NCBI GenBank assembly: GCA_025266875.1
Contig: JALLLT010000026.1
Span: 62,001 to 126,000, forward strand
Direction: 5' to 3'
DNA from: Fennellomyces sp. T-0311
Lineage: Eukaryota; Mucoromycota; Mucoromycetes; Mucorales; Lichtheimiaceae
DNA: 64,000 nucleotides
Shown here: positions 13,308-25,319 of the stretch, piece after piece
How the letters are laid out: each line of letters starts with the position of its first letter
How positions within the stretch are numbered: position 1 is the first letter of the stretch
Program-made: the position numbers and the translations under genes
The notes under the pieces: generated by a model
Seen by the model: only the letters and a program-made list of their open reading frames with translations
Database searches by the model: none
Told to the model about the DNA's origin: nothing

Positions 13308-15265
13308 ATGCCGATGATAACCAGAGTGCGATTTATGACTTACGCTTATGGCGTTTGTGCTGCGCTCGTCATGTACATCAACGGTTACGATGCTTGTGAG
13401 TAATCCTTTACTTGATTATTCCAAAAAAAACGCTGATCTCTTAAATTACATCAGCCGTCTTCAACAACTTGCAGGGTATTCCGCGATTCATGGACTTTAT
13501 GGGTCTGGACAAAGATGCAAAAGAAGATCAAAATTTGATTGGTGCTGTCACCTCAAGTTACTTGGCAGCAACCATCTTTTCCGGTCTTTTCATGTCGCCA
13601 TTCATTTCTCATTATTTGGGTCGTCGAGCATCTATCTTTACTGGTTGTCTTGTTGTGATTGCTGCATCGTTGATTCAAAGTAAGTGTAACATGCCACTGT
13701 CAACAAGTGCTTTCTTTTTTTCATTAACCGTAAATTTTTCTATACAGCATTTTCAAAAAATCTGGCAGGTGAGAGAACCCTTTTTTTTCACACCACCGAA
13801 CCGATCTTTTTTTGTTTTAAAAACTGACAAAAAAGAAATATTTTAGCTTTCATTGGCGGAAGAATTGTTCTCGGTATTGGTCAAGGTATCGCATTACCAG
13901 CTGGACCTGTATTTATGGGTGAAATCTGCCATCCCGAAGTCCGTGGTCGAATGATGTCGTTTTGGCAATTGATGTATCATATCGATTCCCCTATTTACAT
14001 ATATGGATTACTCGTGAAACTCATGTGATGTTGCATTAAATAGGTACTCGGTTGGTGCGCTCGTAACCTCATACACTGCATTCGGTACTCAGCGAAACAT
14101 GTCTTTATATAACTGGCAATGGCAAACTGTTACCATGCTCCAAGCCGCCATTCCTTTCTTTTGCTGTGTACTTATTTGGTTCTGTCCCGAGTCTCCTCGA
14201 TGGCTTATTCAGAAAGGAAAGATCGACAAGGCCCGCCGCGCATTGCTTCGTGTTCGTGAGCCTCATGAAGTTGAGCCCGAAATTGAAGAAGTATGCCTTG
14301 CGCTTTCCTATTTTTGCCATCGATATTGATCTTTCCGGAATGTTTCATTTTTTTAGATCCAAGCTGCCATTCGATGGGAAGTCGAAAACACAAGTAACTC
14401 TGTCAAGGACCTTTGGATCGATCGTTCTATTCGTAAGCGTGTCTGTAAGTATTCGACAATATTTTTTCCTAGTGTGTTCGTCGTGAGTAACATTTTTTTA
14501 TACTAGTCTTGGGTTTGATTATCAACTTTGGCCAACAAGTTACCGGTCAATCCATGATGAACAACTATTCCACACGTGTGTACCAGTCCGTATTCACCGA
14601 TCCCTCGACGATTCTTTTGATCAACGCATTGAACTACACCTTTGGTATCTTGTTTACTCTCACTTGCACATTCTTCTCCGATCGTATTGGTCGTGTCAAA
14701 TTGCTTGTTGGTGCTGGTATTGGTCAAGGTCTCATGTTACTGATTGCTGCAACCGTCTACATCGCAACACCCGATATGATTGCGGATGATGGTGTAACGC
14801 ATACCAAGGCATTAGGTGTTGGCGTTGCCCTCGTATTGGTCATGTTCTTGTTCACTTTCTTCTATAAGCCTGCCTGGGGTGCCACCGTTTGGATCTATAC
14901 AGCCGAAATCTTCCCCATGAGCGTTCGTGCCACCGCCGTATCTGTCTGTACTAATACCCAAAACGTTTCTAACTTGATCATGGCTCAAGCGTTCCCTCCC
15001 ATGTTTACAGGTAAGACAACATCAAGTCGTTGTCATTGTATACTGATGCTTTTTCCCCTACCGAACAGCTATGGGCTTTTACGCATTTTATGTATGGATG
15101 GGAGTAAACTTTGTCCTTGCAATTATTGTGTGGTTCTTTTATCCTGAAACCAAGGGTGTACCACTTGAGGAAATGGATCGATTGTTTGGTGGTGCGGACA
15201 AGACGGAACATGTCCGTGACCACAAGGACGACAACCTTTCCTACAAGGAAGAAAAGACAGCCTAA
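13308..15265 (+). CDS. MFS sugar transporter (sugar porter family)
   Basis: Exons 13308-13395, 13455-13679, 13748-13768, 13847-13973, 14044-14290, 14357-14444, 14507-15010 and 15069-15265 give 498 residues with about twelve helices. Sugar-porter signatures are GYDASVFNNLQGI (helix 1), LGRRAS (loop 2-3), GRIVLGIGQGIALPAGPVFMGEI with RGRMMSFWQL, PESPRWLIQKGK after helix 6, GQQVTGQSMMNNYS in helix 7, and YPETKGVPLEEMDRLF after helix 12. The second helix-7 Asn-rich motif and the plant/fungal-type Q residues fit a hexose, pentose or beta-glycoside H+ symporter. Exon 3 is a 21-nt microexon. The gene is divergent from the GH43 xylosidase, so xylo-oligosaccharide or xylose uptake is a good guess. Confidence 0.92.
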
Positions 15266-15454
15266 TTTTCTACATTCCATTTTTTGTTTATATTTTTCTT
15301 ATGTATACCTTCGATGAAATATTAGGGCAGGCCCAGAACATTTAACTAGCAAACTATATGTAACTTAATTCTTTCCAACCAAAGCTTTTATTAGTCATTA
15401 TTGCAATTATTTTCCATAATAGATATAAAATTGTCGAGTATTATATGGTACTGT

Positions 15455-17596
15455 TTAAAAACGCTCCAGGCGAATGGCATCTCTTGGAAGATGATTAAAT
15501 CCAACAGTTCTTGGAGTAGCAGTAGTCAAAGATAGATGCTGCCTTGTAACTGGCACCAAGGCGGGTGGATCGACATTATCGTTTCTCTGAAAAGGTTTCA
15601 GTAAGCATTGTACTCCGTGGCGAACGAGATTCCTCCATCCTAGGAAAAAAGAATCTTGGAATATGAGAACGAAACTATATATATATATATATATATATCT
15701 GTGCGTGCGTTTGTGTGTGTGTACCTGTTTGTCTAGTTTGAGGTGGTGGTATTTCTTGCAAGTTATCCTCTGTCAAATCTTCCAAGACCGGCAATGTGCT
15801 ACTACGCCAACCTTTTGAGGCATTATGTAACTGTACAACGGCGTTCAGCGCACAGGATCGTGAACACACACTAAACCGAATCGGCACACGCACACGTTCC
15901 ATGCAAAGCCGAGCCAAGTAACCAATTTGAAACGAAGAGTCGGTATACCATTGCCCGCAATGATCGCACTGTCGTGTATCATCTTGCATAATATAGTTCC
16001 GCAAGCGTTCCGGAATTTGTTGTGAAACCATTTTCTCCAAGAACGTCCTGCGCGTACTGGGAAACATGTCCACCATCCGTGTGTATTTTTCGGGCAAATG
16101 TTCTAGGCAAGTGATGGTTGGAGACATTTTCTGAGTAGAGAGTAATACCCGCAAAGCAATTTCACGCAGCGAGAGATTTTGCTCTGGACAAGGCAACGGA
16201 GCCGATTGGTCCAACAAGGTATGTGCTCGATCAAAGGGTAGCAAAGACTTGTCATTGCAAATGACACCCGTACTATGATCCATGGCTGGGTTTTCATAAA
16301 ACAAGAGGGTACGCAAAGAACCTCCATTCTCTGTGGCGACTGGACAGGTTGGTGGGCATGTGGATTGAGGTTGGATGTGAAATACGGCAAGTGGAACACC
16401 CACTTCTTCCACAGTGGCAGCTTCGGACAATGGCGCCAAAGCTAAAATCGAAGCAGGGAAAAATGCCAATTGGTTTCGTCGTATATCCAACTTTTGCAGC
16501 CGTTGCATTCGACTAAACATCCGTGACGGAAGACTGGTCAACCGGTTTTGTACCAGTCCTAGTTTAACCAATCGTGTCAAGTTACCAATGGCAACAGGCA
16601 ACTGATCAAGTCGATTGTCGTTGAGATTGAGCCATTCCAGATCCTCGAGTAAACCAATCTCGTTTGGAATGTGTTGGAGTTGATTGATGGCGAGATTAAG
16701 TCGACGTAAACGACGAACTGCAGGTCGTGTGAAAAATGTACTGGGTATCTCAGACAGCATGCATGTGTGCAGATCTAGACTGACAAGATGTTGATCTGGT
16801 TGCTGCAGAAAATCATGAGCTAGACGTTGTAAGGGATTTCCAGAGAGGTATAGGTGGGCCAAGTGTTTCGGTGGGTTATCGATTAATGTGCGAGGAACTT
16901 GGTCTAGTCCGTTGAATCCGAGGTTGAGCGTGTTTAGTTTGTTTGGAAATGCATATTCGGCCGGCATCTTTTGGATCCGGTTGCGTTGGATTAAGAGTAC
17001 TTCGAGGTGTTTCAACTCAAATATCACTTTTGGCATGCCTATTCCTTTTGCATTAGATTCCTTCAACCATGCATGTTGGCAATGCATTACTTTGGAATTC
17101 GTTGCTATGGATATCGAGTCCCTTGAGACGATGACACTTTGCAAGGTCCTTTGGCAATCGTGTCAGATGATTATTTGACAGCGATAGCCATTGAAGGTTC
17201 GGTAGCTGGGATAGGGTGCCTTCAGGAATATCGTGGATGCGATTCGAAGCAAGCGATAGCGATGTTAACTGCGTGAGGCATAGTATTTCGGGCGGGATAT
17301 ATGTAAAGTTGTTTTCGCGTAATGATAATTCGTGCAATTGCTGTCGCATCCTTTGGATTGCTTTCTCGTATTGCGTGAGGTTGCTGAATCCATTTCGACG
17401 CAACAAAAGCTGCGTGGCATGACGATTGCTTCCACCTTCTCCGGTAATGACTTTTCGGCGAGTGGCTGGCAATTGCTGGAGTAAGTCCGCCGGTAACCTG
17501 TTGTGTTGCACATGTCAGTTGCGATTGAGATACTCGGTGGTATGCTCACAAGTCAGTGTTATTCGAAAGATCAATTCTTGTAAGCTCTCCTGTCAT
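15455..17596 (-). CDS. Leucine-rich repeat protein with C-terminal cysteine cluster
   Basis: Exons 17550-17596, 17091-17497, 15725-17044 and 15455-15639 give 652 residues. From about residue 10 to 340 there are some ten or more LRRs of the shoc2/Ras-suppressor type (LxxLxLxxNxLxxLPxxL), for example LTSLSLASNRIHDIPEGTL, LQWLSLSNNHLTRLPKDL and LEWLNLNDNRLDQLPVAI. The C-terminal part has CDHCGQWYTDSSF followed 25-40 residues later by CSRSCALN, a likely zinc-binding pair. No kinase, cyclase or membrane segment is present. The start ATG at 17594-17596 opens MTGELTRIDLSNNTDL, itself the first repeat. An intron (15640-15724) holds an (AT)n/(TG)n microsatellite. A scaffold role is likely, the specific function unknown. 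Confidence 0.85.
15678..15722. repeat. (AT)n/(TG)n microsatellite inside an LRR-gene intron
   Basis: About eleven AT units run into a GTGTGTGTG tract within the 85-nt last intron of the LRR gene; length polymorphism would change the intron close to its donor site. Confidence 0.85.
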
Positions 17597-17738
17597 GACA
17601 GAGAAAACGAAAGAAAAAGGATGCATGCGCAACTTGGTCGTGCTTTACAAAAAAAAATAATTCGCCGGTTTCAATTTTTTATGGCCTCGTGTGTTTGGAT
17701 GAATGTGTGTAGTTGTGGATTATGTACATAAAAAGGAT

Positions 17739-19294
17739 CTACTCTGTAAGTAACTTTAATTGCTCCTCTGCGAACGAAACCATCTCATCCAGTGCGGTAT
17801 CGTTTTGGAGTCGGAGCAACTCGGCCGTGCAGCTGCCTTCATGGAAATCTTTTTTTTTGTGGCTGTCAGATATATGGTTTTGCACCTTCATGGAGTTGCT
17901 TACCGTAGCTTTCGTGCATGTCGCAGCTGCATCTAAGATTATCCTCGCGATTGATTGGGCAATGGGATGCCACTGAGTGAGAGTAGCCGATACGGTTGAA
18001 GAAGTGTATCCGGTCGCGTGGAAGGAACATGGCTGCCGCCATGGTTCGAATGGGTGCATCTCCCCAGCTAAGTAAAGTGAATACATAGCATTGTAAAGCC
18101 AGCGATGAGTACCTTACCGTTCATAAAAGAAGCCACCACGATGATCAAGGAACTCAAAGTAGTCCTGATACGCCTTGGATCGCAAAAATGCAGCTTCAAC
18201 AATCTCAAAGTTGGACCACATATGACACATATTGTACTCTTCCTTTGTCTCGTCGGTGATCCATGGCATGATGGTTTCGTTGAAAGGCAAGATCAATTCG
18301 GATCGCTCGTCCATAAACCTGCGTGTATCGGACCATAGATTGGAGACCACCTCTGGTGCTTCGCGCATCGTCAGTGTGTAACCTGCAAATACAGTCAGAC
18401 CATCACCACAAATCATCAACCCTATCTGTAACGAACCAAGCGTCTTGTTGTTCCGTTGCATGTATACAAATGGATCAAAGTCCTCCATGTCGCAAGGGTA
18501 ATCGGACTCTGGCTCGACGCGCCAAATGTAATCGACATCACGAAGCAAAGGATGGTGGACAAACAAACCAGATTGATATCTACACGCCCTTTTTTCAGTA
18601 ACACAAAAAGTTTATCGGAGCCCTTTTACCTCAGCATTTGTCGGAAGGAAAGGCTTGCACCTTTGTACACCTGCATGGCATGCATAATCTCCATCTTTTG
18701 TTCAGCAGAAGCGACATCGATCCAACTGGGATAATTCCAAGCATTGAGATCAATCTTGCCGAAATAGATTGGCGCGTCGGTCAACATTGTGATATATTTT
18801 CGGAAACTAGGTGAAAAGTCTTGGTTGTTGAGCAATACCCACGGATACTTGTATTGATGGTTGAAGCGATCCTCGACACTGCGCATAGCCGACCGCGCCT
18901 CTTGGATATTTTCATTACGGACAAGCATATAGAATGCTCCCTTGACCGGCAAGTTCTCCCAGGTCTCAAAAGGGATGGCTTGATCTGCCACAGTCTGGGG
19001 AAGCAGGTAAGGTGGGGTTTGGTCATTTTCTTCTGCAGCGATCTCTTGCATGCGTGTAGTCAAATGTGCCTGATTGTTGCACAGGGACTTGACAAAGTCC
19101 ATATCGCGTGGATCCGTCGTGTAGCTGTGGGTCGATGACGACCACAGCAAATCGCGCCCAAATGCAAACATGAGGAAAAGGGCGGCTACCAACAGACTTG
19201 CTTTGGTGATCCGACGCATGAATCCACGCCGCGACACGGAACGTTTCGGGGATGACATGGGCGAATACAGCCTTTCGCTATCCAAGCAAAGCAT
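17739..19294 (-). CDS. KRE2/MNT1-type alpha-1,2-mannosyltransferase (GT15)
   Basis: Exons 18630-19294, 18118-18579, 17904-18067 and 17739-17848 give 466 residues. It is a type II Golgi protein: a short basic N-terminus (RRGFMRRITK), a membrane anchor at about residues 33-49 (ASLLVAALFLMFAFGRDL), a stem, then the GT15 domain. Motifs are GAFYMLVRNENI, YKYPWVLLNNQDFS, ELWRVEPESDYPCDMEDFD-equivalent (IWRVEPESDYPCD), the catalytic-region CHMWSNFEIVEAAFLR, GGFFYERWGDAPIRT, and the C-terminal cysteine motif SHCPINREDNLRCSCD. It adds alpha-1,2-linked mannose to N- or O-glycans. An internal start at residue 13 (MSSPKRSV) would keep the anchor. Its stop lies 143 bp from the LRR gene start. Confidence 0.93.
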
Positions 19295-19461
19295 TTGTAT
19301 TATGGAGAAGAAAGGGAAGGGAGAAACGAGATAAAAACAAAGAGTTGTTGCTATGTGACAAAAAAGAAAATTAGAAGCTGGCTATGGTTGATACTGAAAT
19401 TGGAGCAAGGCATGCAGATTGATTTTAATGATGAACCAACATTTCTGACAGCATAGCGTTG

Positions 19462-20197
19462 TCAATCGATTTCCATGGCGTCATCTCCTAATGGTACCAT
19501 GTGCTGCTCGCTAGTATCCACCTCCATTCCTTCGTCATCCGATTTCTAACGGTTAATCCATTGTCAGCCATAGCCAGACAAATGGGTCGTTGGAGCACAG
19601 AAAGAAGCTACACATACCTGTTGTAACGTTCCTTCGGTCGCCCCTGCAAGGCGACCTGGTGGTTGGTACCGAATCAATGCACGAGAGTTGTCTGGAGACC
19701 TATGCACATTGTTCAGTATAATAAAAAAAAAGTTAAACTATTATCCACGGTATTTACTCTTCTGCATTGCTATTGTTTAATACAAAGTTCGGTATCCGCA
19801 GCTTACTCTCGCCCATCCTCCGCTCCATTGGGAGCGTTTGGCCGTCTTTTAATTTGACGTCCACGATCTCGTGGTCCTTGTTCCCATGCAACACTGTATA
19901 ATCGCCATAGTCAGGTCCTTCCTCTCCATCAGCTAAGAATGCATCCATATCATGGATCCGTACTATATCATTCCTCAGCGCTGGCTGTGGGACGGGGACG
20001 TCTGTGCGCTTCAGTTAGACCTTTTCTTGGTATGAACCGGCTTTGCATTCGTTACCTTTGACAGGACTTTTGTAATGAGACAAATCATGGACTTGCTTTT
20101 TCTTTTTAAAGATCTGTCGCGGTAATGACGACGACGGTGAATGTGAACGTTTTTGAGAACAGTGTAAAGATGCTGGCATGCGATAAAGTAATTCCAT
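19462..20197 (-). CDS. Small charged protein, unrecognised
   Basis: Exons 20056-20197, 19758-20001, 19618-19699 and 19462-19545 encode 183 residues; an in-frame ATG at 20266 would give 206. The protein begins with a basic Ser/Lys-rich part (SHSPSSSLPRQIFKKKK) and continues into an acidic, Asp/Glu-rich part with ADGEEGPDYGDYTVL, VKLKDGQTLPMERRM and LRIPNFVLNN, ending in KSDDEGMEVD and DDAMEID. No domain is recognised. Composition suggests a nuclear, chromatin- or transcription-linked factor, but this is only an impression. Four in-phase exons with canonical sites make it a credible gene. Confidence 0.65.
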
Positions 20198-20266
20198 TGT
20201 GCAAGGGTTTTTTTTTGGTGAAAAAGCGAAAAAAGAAGCGATCAGTGTGCGGGGAGTTAACCGCAT

Positions 20267-21870
20267 GTTGCTTTTGGCTTTTTCTTGCAGATCCTTCGAG
20301 AATCATCGATTCCCGCTACACAACAGTCGGACTCCACGTTTTTCTATCCGAACCATTCGCATGAAAAACGTGCTTTCGATCTCAATTCATCCTTTTATTA
20401 TGTCGTTGCTAGGAAAATGATCATCTGCATGATTTACATTTCGGAACGATCGGCAACAACCGGGTACACCGATTCAGTTACCGTGCCCATCATATTTTCT
20501 GCCTGACCTGCTCTTTCACCAAAAATGACCTTTCCTTCATACAAGACTGTACACCTATTTACCAACAAGTACTTTGATACTATTGTAGCTGTTTTGTAGA
20601 AGGACACTCGTAATAATCTACTCCCCGTTATCTGAATCGGGTTTGAGAATTAGACGCACGTTAATTGCATATGTAACCAAAAGTGACATATAACCTATAC
20701 GGTCACAGGTTTTGTTTTTTGTTACTTTTTATGAAAGTTGAAGAGAAAGAATCTCCATAACAACGATAACCTAAAGAGATTCACGTAAGTACATATCGCT
20801 AGCGCGGACCGAAATGGAATAAGTATTTTTGACTCCTTGCGATCCTATGATTGCGTTAACCCTCGCATTCAAATGCTTGCTTATCGGCTCTGTACGATTA
20901 GGAGATAAAGTTTCAGTACCATAGCATCGCCAAATTGTGCCAGCATTATGTTTTTTAAAAGAAGATAGATATGTCTGATGCTAAATAAGTAGACAATGAA
21001 TCATGAGGTATAGACTTTTGATGGGTAAAATTTACAGAAGTAAATATACAGCAAGGTTTGGAAAGAAAACAAAGTTTAGGAAGAACTGGACGCATCAGCA
21101 ACAGCATCTGATTGTAACGAATATTGATAGAGGTCAATGGGAATAGATGGTGATAATTTCACAGTAACAATTCACAGGAGCTTTTCAGAATAAATGCTGG
21201 AACCTTGCCTGATATCTACAACGCAAGGCCGGATTTTTACTCTGACACCTACCATAAGCAAACACCACGACGGCCTACTTACTGTGATACGTACGATAAG
21301 TAGCTACAACAAATAGATTTGGGTAATCGCATTCTCATACATAATGTCAACTACAAGATTCTCCTTCCATTTACGTACTTATACACCATCACTATTAAAA
21401 CTTTGGGATATTTCCATTATATTATTTATACGTTGAAAGAGTATTTCTTGTAGAAGAGTGGACGGCAGTAAAGATAGTTTGAGAGTAAAAAGGGGTTTGT
21501 AGATTGGGTGAGTTAACAAAAATAATAGATCTTAGCACTTTTGGCTTATTCATATCAAAAGATACCAAGATTTTGCCTAATGTTTGTGTGTAAACAATGA
21601 GTCTAAGTTCACTGCTTTATTCGTTCTGCAAAACCAAGCTATTTATATTTATTCGGGGGCTACACACTGATAAAGAAGTTGTAATAAAAGATAAAGAGAT
21701 GTTGAATATATGTGGATAGTATTATACAAATAAGATAAAAAGAAGATGGGTAAAAGGTAAGAATGTGACGATAAAATTAGATGAGGAGGTGTATGCTGCA
21801 CAGACAACTTTTGCCTGCTGCAGCATAAACAAAGTATATACTTTTTGGGGGGGCAGAGGGAGGGAGAGGG
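20267..21870. other. AT-rich intergenic region, nothing recognised
   Basis: No frame longer than about 80 codons carries a motif on either strand, and no repeat with clear ends was found. It marks the start of the gene-poor stretch. Confidence 0.5.
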
Positions 21871-21879
21871 TATACATGA

Positions 21880-22667
21880 CTAATTTTCTTCACTATTTTC
21901 GTCGACTTCATGACGACAAGGGTCATCATCGCCAGGATATACCATGGGCGAAAGCCAATTATCAGTGTCCAGCAGACGCGCATGGCCCTTCTTCGACTTG
22001 ATATTGGCCATCTGGTTGCAGGTGTCCAAGGAATAGTCTGCTTGGAATGATTTCAGTTCCTTTAGCATTGTCTAATAAATATTAAAAGTTATGCGACTGA
22101 AGCTCACGATAAGAACCGGGAACTTACAGTCTTGGCAAACGGCTGGAGAAGGTCGTCGATGGCACCGTTTTTTTACTTGCATCATGGTTGCTGGGTACAC
22201 ACAGTCATCAACGTCTTGAACCGTATAAACCGTCTTGTCCACCAGTCCGAAGCTGTACAGGAAACAGCTGGTTCCCATGATTTGCAGGATGGGAATGCGA
22301 ATCGTTTTGAGCACCTTGGTGTCAACGTACCTGGCTGCGCAAACAAGTTCATTGAAGTGGTGCTTTGCAACAAGGATGCTTTTTAGCTTATCCTTAAATA
22401 GCTTGGAAGCCATGGTTGCAATTTTGCTCGCGAATTCTCCAGCTGCAGCTTCTAGATCGTTCCCATCCTTCGCCTTCACAAGGATCCTCAAATCCAAGCG
22501 AAAAGTATTCGGCATTTCTGGCCGATACTGGGACATGGTGTCACCCCTAATTATACATGAAAGTATAAGTAACCACTCCTGGAACTAAATAGAGACTTAC
22601 CATTGGATGAAACTTCCGGTAGCGCGTCCAAAGTATGCTTCCAGCAAAGGGCCCCGCAATGCTTAAT
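21880..22667 (-). CDS. Unrecognised protein, 3' exons only
   Basis: Exons 22602-22667 (approximate acceptor), 22177-22546, perhaps 22128-22142, and 21880-22071 join in frame. Text such as LLEAYFGRATGSFIQWGDTM, KDGNDLEAAAGEFASKIA, KDKLKSILVAKHHFNELVC and IPILQIMGTSCFLYSFGLVDK is clearly protein-like. The reading implies an intron of only 34 nt (22143-22176), shorter than its neighbours, or a read-through end. No conserved 5' end was found: candidate exons at 23459-23518 (PYLAAGTSERRLEAHRF) and 23360-23422 (KTRFHALAEQAHLDRIF) lie on the same strand but later frames contain stops. It may be a decayed member of a lineage-specific multicopy family. I cannot name a function. Confidence 0.4.
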
Positions 22668-22724
22668 AACGAGCAAAGCGAGGCACGTGACAGCTCGGCC
22701 ATAAGGTTCAGATGACGAGCCTGA

Positions 22725-22773
22725 TCACCGTTGAATGATCCCCTTAGCTGCGCTTCGGGTCATTCAACGGTGA
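22725..22773. repeat. 49-nt hairpin-forming inverted repeat
   Basis: Arms TCACCGTTGAATGATC (left) and the near-perfect reverse complement GGTCATTCAACGGTGA (right, 22758-22773) surround a loop containing GCTGCGCTTCG. The half-motif CGCTTCGxGTCATTCAACGG recurs at about 33327-33351. Confidence 0.7.
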
Positions 22774-22942
22774 CTTGCTCGGACTTGATAATGATTGACT
22801 GTTCCGAGCACTTGTCAAGAAAGCTCTTTGATAACATTCAGTCACTGTGCGCGTGCTGATCAAGACTATATATGTATTGCACAGCCTATTAGTATCTATA
22901 CTCATAGACGTCTTTTTCATTTACATATGGAGAAGTATTTTT

Positions 22943-23518
22943 TTATCGCACGGACGTATCCGTGCGCGGAATGAACATTTCGGCTTTGTTGTAACAAGCG
23001 TTGCGCGTCTTTGAATTGCGAAACAGCAATAATAAATTAATTCCAATGAACACCCACAACCTTATTACACGTACGGTGGTGAGGTCCACGATACTGCTGA
23101 TGTTGGTACTGTGTTCGTCCGTTTTCGTCTTCAATGTTGCCAGGAGTTTCGAATTTCGCTTTATATCCAATATACCCAACTGGGAGCTGGCATCGAAGGC
23201 CGAAATATCCACAATGCCATTCTTGCTTAAGCTACCGTAGAGCTCCATTAATCAATTGATCCAAAGCGAAGCATCCGCTCTATCATCACTCACCATGCAT
23301 AGTATGCGCTTTCATTGTCGGTTACCGTTATGCTGGAGCCTAAATCGTAAATATTCGATCCAAGTGTGCCTGTTCTGCCAGGGCATGGAAGCGAGTCTTT
23401 TGTCTGATTGTATAAATATAAATGTCAATAAAGATCAATAATGCACCAGTATAATCAAATTACCTGAAACGATGGGCCTCAAGTCTGCGCTCAGAGGTCC
23501 CAGCGGCCAAATAAGGAA
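22943..23518 (-). pseudogene. Fragmentary coding sequence upstream of the unknown gene
   Basis: Short stretches (GSLSKNGIVDISAFDASSQL, NSKLLATLKTKTDEHSTN, and the two exon-like pieces at 23360-23518) look coding on the minus strand but are separated by stop codons without matching splice sites. They may be the broken 5' half of the gene at 21880-22667. Confidence 0.3.
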
Positions 23519-24261
23519 TTGTCTTTCATAATTCGAAAGTAAACAAGAAAAAACATCTTTCTGGGAAGGAATAGAAATCATGTGAGATCACTCAGTACAG
23601 AGGTGTACGTAACAAAAGAGAGGGGCTTTGGAGCCAGTGAAATTTCGTTGAACCAGCCATTAACGACCATCGCACTATGCTTGTAGTACATTTGATCAGT
23701 TGAAACTATCTGACTCATTACAGAATTGTGTTGGCATTGTCAACCAAAGAAGTGCCGCGTCACCTCTCTGACGAAAGCGACGCGTGTCCTACAGCAGATA
23801 AATGTGTTAGTACGGACGTCGAAAATATTTCTGTCAGTGCTTACCACGGTATTCTAATAGAAGGGGTGGAGTGTGTCAAGGAAAGAAGCGCGTGGCTACC
23901 AAGCAGCCGGATTTAAAGCAACTTGGCAACGTCACTCGGCCAATCAAGATCCAAGGCCCACTGTATGTGTTGTCCATAGCATCGGGTCGCGCTGGAAACC
24001 AGCTTCGCGTAGGGATAACGTAGAGACACGTAACGAGTGTCGTAAGAAAGCCCAAAAAATGCTTGTTTCAAATATAATGAACCGAGTCGACCAGAATGGG
24101 TGCTATTGTCAGTGGACCGCGATCTTTGTATTGTGAGAGAGCCTTCCATTTTTGGATTAGCAGGCCAAGCAATATGATCTGATTGCTGCAGCCAATTTAC
24201 AACTATGCAACCGGGAATACACTGGATCCCGTCTTATTGCTGCAGTCGCAGCCCTCGTTCC

Positions 24262-24696
24262 TCATTGTTTCTTTGTCTTCGCATTCATTCTTTCAGCATC
24301 GCACGCATTCACGCACAAAGGGTAAAATGTCTCGAATGTCCGCGTAGAAACTATTTTCTTCTGTTGTAGACTGTCATGTCGATTGCCAACTCTCCCGGTT
24401 TGCTGATCAAGACACAGCTCCGATTCTGTGTGCGCGAGAAAGCGACCGTTTCCATCGGGATCACTGACTCTGAAGGCGCGCCAAAAGATTGACCCCTCTC
24501 TTCCCTGGCCCCTTAGCACAAAGCGCAGATGCTCAACGTTTATGCCAGTCTGCCGACGCACAGATGACGCCGTCCTGTAAAACTTTACCTTTAGCTCTTC
24601 CCTGCATAATAGTATATATTGGGGGCGAAAGCCTCTTTTATATCGCAGGTTGAACTCAAGTAAGTGCTCCTGGATCCGCTCCCAGCTGTTCAGCAA
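24262..24696 (-). other. Isolated 144-codon open frame, GC-richer than its surroundings
   Basis: The frame is open and reads WERIQEHLLEFNLRYKRGF, VRRQTGINVEHLRFVLRGQG and ATG-initiated, but no family is recognised. It abuts the GC-rich SINE-like block, so it may be part of the same repeat instead of a gene. Confidence 0.25.
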
Positions 24697-24784
24697 CCAT
24701 CAAGAAGGAGATGTTGGCGCGAAACGGGCCTCGCAGCCGGTGGATAGGGTGCTCGTCGTTTCGATGGGCAAAGCCTTCTTCGGG

Positions 24785-25020
24785 AGCTGGCGTGGCTCAG
24801 TGGGTTAACCCTTCCTCTGGAATAGCTGCCAAAATCTCAGTGTCGTAAGGCCTGGGGACCGTTCCAAGTACATGGTGACCAGGCGGCCATGTGCGAAATC
24901 CTGTGGGGAGTCAGGATGTGGTCGGGGATCGACGCAGCATCGCCTCCTCGTGGCGATCCCTGTAAACGCGATGTTCTTGATGGGTGATGGGCATCACGGC
25001 TAGGAGTGCTGCACGCTTCT
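24785..25020. mobile_element. SINE-like GC-rich element (candidate)
   Basis: The block is much richer in G+C than its flanks. Near its left end, TGGCTCAGTGG (24793-24803) matches the RNA polymerase III A-box consensus TRGYNNARNNG exactly. GGGGATCGACGC at 24923-24935 is only a weak B-box resemblance. The rest lacks a tRNA cloverleaf and coding potential. Boundaries and target duplication are not resolved. Confidence 0.35.
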
Positions 25021-25319
25021 TTGTAAATTGTTAGATAGAGTTTTCGTTTTGTAACTTGTTGATGTGTTACGTAGAATATTAACATTAAAAGAAATTGAAC
25101 AACCCATGATTCAGCTTTACCGAGCACTCATCCCAGCTTCAGTTTCATATCAAGAGCGGCACAGAAATTTACAGTATTATATATATATAAGTATACCAAG
25201 TGGTGTCGCTCACGTTGTTGGCTTGACAATCCAAGCTGCTCGGCGACACACAAGGAACAGGTGGACGACTGTCAACATTCAAATCTACGAATCATACAAA
25301 GCGCTCTAATATTGGCGAA

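Noticed and set aside
24785..24860. Candidate tRNA gene at the A-box TGGCTCAGTGG
   Set aside because: No acceptor stem, anticodon arm or proper B-box at tRNA spacing could be drawn; a SINE-like head is more likely.
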